Shown: piece after piece, positions 7,727 through 12,749 of the stretch
Numbering within the stretch: the stretch's first letter is position 1
Layout: each line of letters begins with the position of its first letter
NCBI GenBank assembly: GCA_964363695.1
Contig: CAYIJI010000032.1
Coordinates: 1 to 12,749 of the forward strand
DNA from: JAMCZZ01 sp964363695
Lineage (GTDB): Bacteria; Patescibacteriota; UBA1384; XYA2-FULL-43-10; 1-14-0-10-43-13
Reading direction: 5' to 3'
Length of the DNA: 12,749 nucleotides
Program-made: the position numbers and the translations under genes
Notes under the pieces: model-generated
Databases searched by the model: none
Told to the model about the DNA's origin: nothing
The model's input: only the letters and a program-made list of their open reading frames with translations

Positions 7727-8095
7727 TTACAGTTCTATTAGTTCAAAAGCATTACCATTTTTATCTTTTAGAAAAACATATCTTTTTACAGTTACTCCAT
7801 GTCTAACCGGAATGGCTACTGTGAAACCGTTTTGCTCAAATATTTTTATATCACTTTCTAGGTCATCGCTTATTAAGCCAGTATGATTTGATATGATTTT
7901 TGCTTTAGGATCTTCGGGGTTTGTAAATTCAAATATTTCCAGCCCCATCCCCTCTTTGCCTAAAAAGGCTGCTTTTAGTTGTGGATCGGATTCTTCAAAC
8001 CTTTTTACTTCTGAAAATCCAAGACTCTTATAAAAATCAATTCCCTTTTCAAGATTTTCTACTGTTATTCCGATATGTGCAATTTTTTTAATCAT
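7727..8095 (-). CDS. VOC-superfamily (glyoxalase/bleomycin resistance-like) protein
   Basis: A 122-residue protein of two beta-alpha-beta-beta-beta modules. The start KIAHIGITVENLEKGIDFYKSLGF is the classic first module with H8 as a possible metal ligand. The second half has SNHTGLI and ends with KDKNGNAFELIEL, in which the glutamate of AFELIEL is the usual last ligand. Members include methylmalonyl-CoA epimerase, glyoxalase I, lyases and drug-binding proteins; the substrate here cannot be told. The gene starts 18 bp after the stop of the CYTH gene, so the two are probably co-transcribed, and is closed by a good terminator. Confidence 0.85.
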   Translation of the reverse strand: MIKKIAHIGITVENLEKGIDFYKSLGFSEVKRFEESDPQLKAAFLGKEGMGLEIFEFTNPEDPKAKIISNHTGLISDDLESDIKIFEQNGFTVAIPVRHGVTVKRYVFLKDKNGNAFELIEL

Positions 8096-8113
8096 ATGTC
8101 TATTAATTAAATT

Positions 8114-8725
8114 CTAAATATTAAATGTTTTTTGGAAATATCCCTCTTTATAATCTTCAAAGCTAAATACTTTATTTGACTCATTATCTAGTTTTTTAAT
8201 ATAGTCATAAAACTCTTGATCTGTGAAAATCTTTAAGCCTAAACTTGAACAGACCTTTTCAATCTCTTGGTGAATTTTTCCAAAATCTGATTCATGACTC
8301 ACCATTTTTTCTGCTTCAAAATAGTAACTATGGCCAGGCACTTCGACAAGTGAAAATTCTATGTTCATATAATCATAAATTTTTCCTTTGCGTATGCAAA
8401 TATAACCCTCGGTTAGCCCGACAAATCCGAAGATTTGCACCATTTTATCAAAATCCCCCTGGTTAATCATGACTGACAATTCTTTCCGATTTTCAGCACC
8501 TCCCCACTTCCCTAACTTTGTGATAATTTCAGGCATTCCATTAGTTGCCCTCAAACGTATATCAATACTTTTATTTTCAATCTCTTTATGTTTTGGATCA
8601 TGATAGCAAAGTAAAACCCTGTCTTTTTCTCTGATAAATTTACCGTCCTGGTCAAACTTCTTGATCAGATCGTTGTATTTATTCTTTGTGAGCAATCCGC
8701 GGACTTCAACTTCAATGTTTTTCAT
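8114..8725 (-). CDS. CYTH-domain protein (triphosphate tunnel metalloenzyme-like)
   Basis: The 203-residue protein begins MKNIEVEVRG, a version of the CYTH hallmark E-x-E-x-K with arginine as the last basic residue. It continues with SIDIRLRATNG (two arginines facing the tunnel), IITKLGKWGG (K70), RKELSV, and late acidic positions in NIEFSLVEVPG and YYFEAEKM. Known members hydrolyse triphosphates (thiamine triphosphatase, tripolyphosphatase) or cyclise ATP; this one is unassigned. The reading frame stays open to 8806, but that upstream part runs into a GC-rich palindromic repeat, whereas ATG at 8725 has AGGA five bases before it and places the motif at the N-terminus as in the family. The next gene, a VOC protein, follows by 18 bp. 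Confidence 0.8.
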   Translation of the reverse strand: MKNIEVEVRGLLTKNKYNDLIKKFDQDGKFIREKDRVLLCYHDPKHKEIENKSIDIRLRATNGMPEIITKLGKWGGAENRKELSVMINQGDFDKMVQIFGFVGLTEGYICIRKGKIYDYMNIEFSLVEVPGHSYYFEAEKMVSHESDFGKIHQEIEKVCSSLGLKIFTDQEFYDYIKKLDNESNKVFSFEDYKEGYFQKTFNI

Positions 8726-8767
8726 TGCGATCCTAATATATGTAAATTTCTTAATAAATGGTATTAA

Positions 8768-8830
8768 CCCCAGGGCAAGCCCTGGACCCTTCCGAACAGG
8801 AACCATGGGCCCGCGGCCAAGCCGTCGGGG
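8768..8830. repeat. GC-rich double-hairpin intergenic repeat
   Basis: There are two adjacent hairpins: CCAGGGC-AA-GCCCTGG (8770-8785) and CCCGCGGC-CAA-GCCG-t-CGGG (8810-8829), with a possible third between them. The block is strikingly GC-rich against AT-rich surroundings and fills the gap between the Nudix stop and the CYTH start. It looks like a dispersed palindromic repeat. It may also attenuate transcription between the two genes. Confidence 0.55.
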
Positions 8831-8842
8831 AAATCTTCTCTA

Positions 8843-9262
8843 TTATAATTCTTTCACTTCTGATTCCTTAATCGCCTTCCAAACATAATCAACCCTCATT
8901 TCCTCCTTTTTGTCCAAGATTTCTTGAAAAGTGAACCATTTTGCATCCAAAATTTCATTTTCCGGTACGGAAAGTTCCCCACCAATAATTTTCGCCTCGA
9001 AAGCATGCTTAACTGGTTCATCAACTTTGTCTTGATAAACCCCAATTTTGCGAATAAGTTCAACCTCATATCCCGTCTCTTCTTTTGCTTCTTTTATTGC
9101 CGTCTCTTCAATCGAATAGCCCTCATCTACTTTTCCGGCGGGTAAATTCCATTTTCCATAGCACTGAGGCTTCTTCTCCTGCACAAGTAAATATTTGCCA
9201 TCTTTAAAAATAACGACTCCCGCTACTATAAACGTATAAGCTAGTCCGTCATCTTTTTTCAT
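8843..9262 (-). CDS. Nudix hydrolase
   Basis: This is a 139-residue protein with a single Nudix fold. The Nudix box runs from G43 to Y65: GKVDEGYSIEETAIKEAKEE then TGY. The metal-binding core E58, E61, E62 is intact. The first conserved glutamate of the box is Y49 and the usual arginine is K57, both departures from G-x5-E-x7-R-E-U-x-E-E-x-G-U. The family cleaves nucleoside diphosphates linked to another group, typically for nucleotide clean-up; the substrate is unknown. The ATG overlaps the stop of the upstream acetyltransferase gene by one base (TAATG), so the pair is translationally coupled. Confidence 0.9.
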   Translation of the reverse strand: MKKDDGLAYTFIVAGVVIFKDGKYLLVQEKKPQCYGKWNLPAGKVDEGYSIEETAIKEAKEETGYEVELIRKIGVYQDKVDEPVKHAFEAKIIGGELSVPENEILDAKWFTFQEILDKKEEMRVDYVWKAIKESEVKEL

Positions 9263-9741
9263 TATTCAACCCCTAAATTCTTTAATATTTCCTCAGCCCT
9301 GCCTTCTATGAAAACCCATTTGGTTTTCTTAAGCCCTATTCGGTTATACCATCCCATCGGAAAATCTATTGCGGAATTGGCGATACTGTTTACTTCTGAA
9401 ACATTATATTTTTTAACAGCCTCTTTAACAACATATTCAACTAATTTCTTAGCAATTCCAAGTTTATGATATTTAGGAGATACAAAAAGCACGATTTCAG
9501 TAAGAACAGTTTTATCTTTAAATGGCTTAATATCTCCAACCATACCACCCACTATTTCTTTGTTCTTTATTGCAACAAAAAACATATCTAATCTACGATC
9601 TAACCAATATTTTATATATTTAGTAGCAGTTTCTTTCGTCCAGCCTTCTTCTCTATCTGCAAAATTAAACGCCTTAGCAAAAACTATCGCCGTCTCTACA
9701 ATATCTTTTTCTTCAATTTTTCTTATTAAAATATTTTCCAT
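9262..9741 (-). CDS. GNAT-family N-acetyltransferase
   Basis: The protein has 159 residues from the ATG at 9741. The acetyl-CoA pyrophosphate loop is HKLGIAKKL, matching Q/R-x-x-G-x-G/A, after the strand TEIVLFVSPKY. The end has WYNRIGLKKTKWVF, the usual C-terminal GNAT strand. The substrate is unknown. The frame could start at a TTG (9774), but the ATG aligns with a normal GNAT N-terminus (MENILIRKIEEKD). Neither start has a good SD. Its stop overlaps the start of the Nudix gene by one base, so the two are made together. Confidence 0.85.
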   Translation of the reverse strand: MENILIRKIEEKDIVETAIVFAKAFNFADREEGWTKETATKYIKYWLDRRLDMFFVAIKNKEIVGGMVGDIKPFKDKTVLTEIVLFVSPKYHKLGIAKKLVEYVVKEAVKKYNVSEVNSIANSAIDFPMGWYNRIGLKKTKWVFIEGRAEEILKNLGVE

Positions 9742-9816
9742 AACTACATTTTTTATACCATATTTATAGCCCAAGAGCTATATTCTGCTCAAAATATTAA
9801 GGCAGGATATTAAACA

Positions 9817-9856
9817 TATCTTAGATTCTGCAACGGCCGTATTAAATCCTAAGATA
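9817..9856. repeat. 40-bp hairpin repeat, copy 1 (over the stop codon of the Cas2-like gene)
   Basis: Inverted arms ATCTTAG and CTAAGAT enclose the central TGCAACGGCCGTAT. It matches copy 2 (10560-10599) in 33 of 40 positions in the same orientation. The TAG stop of the Cas2-like gene (9849-9851) lies inside its right arm. Confidence 0.8.
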
Positions 9857-10421
9857 GTTCTGCATGCAATGTTTTCTTAATATGTAGATCAATATTTGAT
9901 TTCTCTGAAACAATGTATGCGACATAATCTTCAACTCCATATTCCTTGGCTGCAATTTCGACCATTTCGCCTATATTTTTATCAGTAACCCAAAGGCTTT
10001 GTTGAATTTGCCTAAACCCCATTCTTTTAATTGTTTGTCGAAACTTGTCGCGCCTATGATGCAATCGTTCAGGAATATCGAAAGAAACAAAACGATATTT
10101 ATTGTCCTCAGGCTTTTTTTCAATAATTTTTTCAACCAATTTTATTTTTGCCTTATTAGTCAATTTAATTGATTTCTCACCATCCTTATCATAAACTTCA
10201 ATATACTTACTGTTCTTCAATTGATAAATCATATTTGAAACTTGGCGAGGTGAGAGCTGATGATCGCTAATATTATTTAGTTCTTTGTAAAGCGCTCTGC
10301 TGTCAGTTGTTTTATAAATGTAATTCTTCCCCAATTTAAAAAGATATCCCAGTGCAACTTCTAGCCCCCAAGTAAACGGATTTTCAAACATATCCCCATA
10401 ACTTTTTGAATATCTCACCAT
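9849..10421 (-). CDS. PaaX/Cas2-like winged-helix regulator protein
   Basis: The 190-residue protein has two parts. Residues about 20-95 form a winged helix-turn-helix-like region (LSPRQVSNMIYQLKNSKYI). Residues about 107-178 form a ferredoxin-like domain of the Cas2/PaaX type, with KYRFVSFDIPERLHHRR, a conserved GFRQIQQSLWV, and D115 at the place of the Cas2 metal aspartate. Proteins of this type are often labelled Cas2, but the N-terminal wHTH is the PaaX repressor arrangement. No cas1, other cas gene or CRISPR array is in the window. The ATG at 10421 has no SD. Two copies of a 40-bp hairpin repeat bracket the gene, one across its stop codon, one upstream, pointing to an autoregulatory site or a mobile cassette. 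The next genes (GNAT, Nudix) follow on the same strand after 107 bp. Confidence 0.8.
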   Translation of the reverse strand: MVRYSKSYGDMFENPFTWGLEVALGYLFKLGKNYIYKTTDSRALYKELNNISDHQLSPRQVSNMIYQLKNSKYIEVYDKDGEKSIKLTNKAKIKLVEKIIEKKPEDNKYRFVSFDIPERLHHRRDKFRQTIKRMGFRQIQQSLWVTDKNIGEMVEIAAKEYGVEDYVAYIVSEKSNIDLHIKKTLHAELS

Positions 10422-10424
10422 ATC

Positions 10425-10552
10425 TATATTCTACCAGTGTTGCGTAATTCTTCTCAATCTGTCATTCCGTACTTGATACGGAATCTATATAAATAATTTC
10501 TGGATCCCAGATCAAGTCTGGGATGACAATTGCGCAACACTGGTATATTCTA
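10425..10552. mobile_element. 110-bp MITE-like insertion with 9-bp target duplication
   Basis: Inverted ends CCAGTGTTGCG (10434-10444) and CGCAACACTGG (10533-10543) are perfect over 11 bp. Immediately outside is the direct repeat TATATTCTA (10425-10433 and 10544-10552), as expected from transposition. Inside are two nested hairpins, ATTCCGTACTTGATACGGAAT and GGATCCCAGATCAAGTCTGGG-like, of the GTCATTCC...GGATGAC type. There is no coding capacity, so it would depend on a transposase elsewhere. It sits a few bases upstream of the Cas2-like start codon. Confidence 0.8.
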
Positions 10553-10559
10553 CATAATC

Positions 10560-10599
10560 TATCTTAGGTTTTGCAACGGCCGTATGTGAATCTAAGATA
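10560..10599. repeat. 40-bp hairpin repeat, copy 2 (upstream of the Cas2-like gene)
   Basis: Arms ATCTTAGGTT and the matching AATCTAAGAT enclose the same TGCAACGGCCGTAT centre as copy 1, in the same orientation. Without the MITE and one target copy it would lie about 20 bp in front of the Cas2-like ATG, in an operator-like position. Confidence 0.8.
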
Positions 10600-10663
10600 A
10601 ATAGGAAGTAATGTTTTCATATTTAACAAAAAAAAATAGCCTATTTCTAGACATATTTACAAA

Positions 10664-10686
10664 CAAAAAAAGCACTCTTTTGAGCG
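10664..10686 (-). terminator. Candidate terminator downstream of the 16S gene
   Basis: On the minus strand CGCTC-AAAA-GAGTG (one G-U pair) is followed one base later by T7. The stem is short, but its position about 210 bases after the mature 16S end, with no tRNA or 23S gene in between, suits the end of a lone 16S transcript. Confidence 0.45.
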
Positions 10687-10790
10687 ACATTTTTTAGAAT
10701 CGATAAATTTTCCTACAACATTCGTAATATTTGTATATTCGTAATCTGTATTGAATATTCTTTTCCAACTAAATAGTGATAAAGTACGCA

Positions 10791-10880
10791 CCTATGCTAA
10801 GGTTTAGCATAGGATTTGCGTCTCATCTCTCAAGAACGAGAGATAGACGATCGACCGTATCGAACCCCGATTAATCGGGG
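10791..10880 (-). other. 16S downstream spacer with three hairpins
   Basis: Three stems follow the 16S 3' end on the minus strand: the 16-base palindrome CCCCGATTAATCGGGG (10865-10880), a 7-bp stem ATCTCTC/GAGAGAT with a further GTCT/AGAC (10820-10848), and CCTATGCTAA/TTAGCATAGG (10791-10813). They probably belong to the precursor processed from the 16S end. No tRNA gene is seen here, and the AT-rich stretch 10600-10790 holds nothing else recognisable apart from the candidate terminator. Confidence 0.55.
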
Positions 10881-10938
10881 ACGATTCTCCTTAGAAAGGA
10901 GGTGATCCATCCCCACCTTCCGATAGGGATACCTTGTT

Positions 10939-11285
10939 CATGATGTTCCTCGTATTTCTAGAGGCATGGACTATATCTTCATCCAGCCTTTTTTTAAAAG
11001 GACTGGAGACAGCGTGTAGTCTCTACGGGGTCAAGTTATTTTGATGCTGGACGCTAGAAACTAGAAATTAGATCTTGAAATTGGAGGATTGAAATTAGAA
11101 TGTTTTCCAGTTCCTTTCAAGCTTCTAGTTATCGAACTTCAAATTCCAGCTTCTAGACTCTAGTGTCTAGCATCAATTTAACCGACTTCCCTCGGTATTA
11201 CCTTATCCATATTTTTTTAGACTTAGGCTTCACCGATACAGCTGTATTTTTCTACTCGATTACTCAAGTAGGTCGCAACAATTTT
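10939..11285 (-). other. Group I self-splicing intron in 16S, after U1498
   Basis: All the main group I elements can be paired on the minus strand. P1: 5' exon GUCGU pairs with internal guide GCGAC, with the required U-G pair at the splice site. P10: 3' exon AACAA pairs with UUGUU beside the guide. P2: CUACU/AGUAG. P3: ACAGC/GCUGU. P7: AGACUA in AGAGACUACACG pairs with UAGUC of the signature AAGAUAUAGUCC. P8: CCAGUCC.../...GGCUGG. P9: CCUC/GAGG. The intron ends in G, and joining gives AAGTCGT-AACAAGG, the conserved 16S sequence. There is no endonuclease ORF; 136 nt of palindromic repeat occupy the P6 region. Splicing competence is likely from this structure but is untested. Confidence 0.92.
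11041..11176. repeat. Long imperfect palindrome inserted in the group I intron (P6 region)
   Basis: The outer arms TTGATGCTGGACGCTAGAAA and TCTAGTGTCTAGCATCAA-type sequence pair with only a few mismatches. The interior is full of CTAGAA, GAAATTAG and TTGAAA repeats. It sits between the P6 strand and the P7 strand of the intron, where added stem length does not disturb the core. Its composition is unlike a ribozyme core and resembles dispersed palindromic repeats. Confidence 0.7.
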
Positions 11286-11371
11286 ACGACTTAGTCCTGA
11301 TCACCGATCCCACCGTGGTGCCCTGTTGGGCCCTTCGGGCGTTACCGGCTTTCCTGACTTGACGGGCGGTG

Positions 11372-11866
11372 ATTGCGATTAGTTAGTCTCTATCGCTCCC
11401 CAAGCCGACGATTCTATCGGCTCCCCGACTTTTTGCGTCGGGGCTGGACGTGCGCGTCTAACGCATCCAGCGAGTCTTTATGTCTTAGTTTCTCAATCCT
11501 TTCTATCTCCATCAACAAATCCAACGATATAGAATGGATTTAACATAAAGTTTGCTCCTTCCTCGCCTAAATATTTAATTTTGGCGAGTACTATGAACGC
11601 AGCTGACTTCCTGATAAAAATGACGACTAATCTAATTATCAGGATCTCCCTGGGTCACGCAAAAGGCTATTTCTGACATTCCTGCACTGGTTTTTTTTAT
11701 AGAATCTTCCTCTATGTACACGCTAGAGTCGAAACACCATATATGTGCAAGACTATCGTTTGTATATTGGACCCTTCAGGCTTTTCCTTACGGAAGAAGC
11801 CCTGTCCTCAACTACTAGAATGGATTTACACCATTTAGTCTTTTGCGCTGCCAGGCGCATTTATTT
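11372..11866 (-). other. 495-nt intron in 16S after A1396, best fit a group II ribozyme
   Basis: Rejoining CUUGUACA with CACCGCCCGUC restores the universal 16S sequence, fixing the junction at A1396/C1397. Group I rules fail, since the 5' exon does not end in U and the intron does not end in G. Group II features on the minus strand: EBS1-like UGUACA (11715-11720) in the loop of a CUCUA/UAGAG hairpin pairs fully with the last six exon bases; the G just before it can pair with C1397 (the delta contact). An AUGGUGUAAAUCCAU stem is like domain IC; a final hairpin GCGAU/AUCGC carries UAACUAA and ends three bases before the AU 3' end (domain VI-like). Against it: the intron starts AAAUAA before AUGCGCC (GUGYG expected), and the domain V-like hairpin (11402-11423) has only 22 nt where 34 are usual. 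Confidence 0.65.
11493..11546 (-). pseudogene. Eroded LAGLIDADG homing endonuclease (N-terminal remnant)
   Basis: Inside the 1396 intron, AAGGAG (11555-11560) lies eight bases before an ATG that opens the 17-residue frame MLNPFYIVGFVDGDRKD, then TGA. LNPFYIVGFVDG is the typical start of LAGLIDADG intron endonucleases: the first dodecapeptide helix, normally followed by EGSF or similar. The frame breaks right after the helix, at a point where the acidic glycine motif reads DGD. A CUCGCC/GGCGAG hairpin stands just before the ribosome site. The remaining ~200 residues of the enzyme are gone, so the intron should no longer home by itself. Confidence 0.75.
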
Positions 11867-12305
11867 TGTACAAGACCCGAGAACGTATTCACCGTAGTAT
11901 GGCTGACCTACGGTTACTAGCGATTCCGACTTCATGAGGGCGAGTTTCAGCCCTCAATCCGAACTGGGGGTAAGTTTGATGGGATTAGCTCCACCTTGCG
12001 GTTTGGCGACCCTTTGTTATTACCCATTGTAACACGTGTGTAGCCCAGGACGTAAGAGCCACGCTGATCTGACGTCATCCCCACCTTCCTCCGATTTAAC
12101 ACCGGCGGTCTCGCATGAGAAATACAACATGCAATAGGGGTTGCGCTCGTTGACCGACTTAACGGGACACTTCACAGCACGAGCTGACGACGACCGTGCA
12201 GCACCTGTCATCTAGTTCCCGAAGGCACTCTCCTGTTTCCAAGAGATTCTAGAGATGTCAAGCCCTGGTAAGGTTCCTCGCTTACTGTCGAATTAAACCA
12301 CATGT

Positions 12306-12363
<58 letters not shown>

Positions 12364-12446
12364 TCCCAGGCGGCAAACTTAACGCGTTAGCTTCGGCACA
12401 GAGAGGGTCGATACTCTCGATGCCTAGTTTGCATCGTTTACGGCGT

Positions 12447-12480
<34 letters not shown>

Positions 12481-12707
12481 ACGCTTTCGCTCCTCAGTGT
12501 CAGGTAATGTCCAGAGGACTGTCTTCACCATTGGCGTTCCTTACAATATCTACGCATTTCACTGCTACACTGTAAGTTCCATCCTCCCCTACATACCTCA
12601 AGTTATGCAGTTTTAGATACATTTCTTTGGTTGAGCCAAAGTATTTAATATCTAACTTACAAAACCACCTACGAGCTCTTTACGCCCAATAAATCCGGAT
12701 AACGTTT

Positions 12708-12749
<42 letters not shown>

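Noticed and set aside
8726..8806. Upstream extension of the CYTH protein to an ATG at 8806
   Set aside because: The extra 27 residues are encoded by a palindromic repeat, and the internal ATG has an SD and the family-typical N-terminus.
9849..10421. Cas2 of a CRISPR-Cas adaptation module
   Set aside because: No cas1, effector gene or array of regularly spaced repeats is present, and the N-terminal winged helix is the PaaX-like arrangement. The two 40-bp repeats are 700 bp apart and not an array.
11372..11866. Reading the 1396 interruption as a group I intron
   Set aside because: Exon repair fixes the junction at A1396/C1397, so the 5' exon would not end in U and the intron would not end in G. 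AGAGACUAA near the 3' end resembles the P7 motif but has no proper partner after it.
11372..11866. Archaeal-type bulge-helix-bulge intron
   Set aside because: No two three-base bulges separated by a four-bp helix could be drawn at the exon ends, and the host 16S is bacterial.
11834..11872. AAGACU near the 5' end of the 1396 intron as EBS2 pairing with GGUCUU in the exon
   Set aside because: Pairing is good, but it lies only about 25 nt into the intron, where domain IA/IB belongs, not the EBS2 arm of domain ID; probably chance.

Overview
The window looks like a chromosomal piece of an AT-rich bacterium, most likely a member of the Candidate Phyla Radiation (Patescibacteria). The evidence is a bacterial 16S rRNA gene interrupted by two long intervening sequences (a habit well known in that group), a 16S apparently not followed by tRNA or 23S genes, compact genes with overlaps and weak ribosome sites, and many short palindromic repeats between genes. 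The lineage is an inference; no finer placement is attempted.

Left part (1-4930): the last codons of an unidentified plus-strand gene, a bidirectional terminator, then a minus-strand pair: a membrane-anchored family 5 (peptide/nickel type) solute-binding protein followed 31 bp later by a two-transmembrane HAMP sensor histidine kinase. Overlapping back-to-back promoters separate this pair from plus-strand gpmI (cofactor-independent phosphoglycerate mutase), which appears to start at an ACG codon.

Middle (4999-7545): a tight minus-strand operon pyrF-pyrD-pyrE covering the last steps to UMP. It is clearly GC-richer than everything around it, has strong overlapping SD sites, a leader with a six-residue mini-ORF and a perfect 9-bp hairpin, and a strong 12-bp terminator hairpin. 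It looks horizontally acquired.

Right-middle (7545-10600): small minus-strand housekeeping or accessory genes: GNAT acetyltransferase and Nudix hydrolase (TAATG overlap), CYTH-domain protein, VOC/glyoxalase protein, with palindromic elements in the gaps. Upstream of them lies a PaaX/Cas2-like wHTH protein gene bracketed by two copies of a 40-bp hairpin repeat sharing a central TGCAACGGCCGTAT. A 110-bp MITE-like element with 11-bp inverted ends and a 9-bp target duplication has landed between that gene and its upstream hairpin copy.

Right end (10600-12749): the 3' two thirds of a 16S rRNA gene on the minus strand (about E. coli 504 to the 3' end). Two introns of different classes bracket helix 44, the decoding helix: a 347-nt group I intron after U1498 with all core pairings visible and a palindromic repeat grown into its P6 region, and a 495-nt intron after A1396 that best fits a group II ribozyme and carries an eroded LAGLIDADG homing-endonuclease start. 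This doubly interrupted decoding site and the hairpin-bracketed Cas2-like gene are the most notable things in the window.
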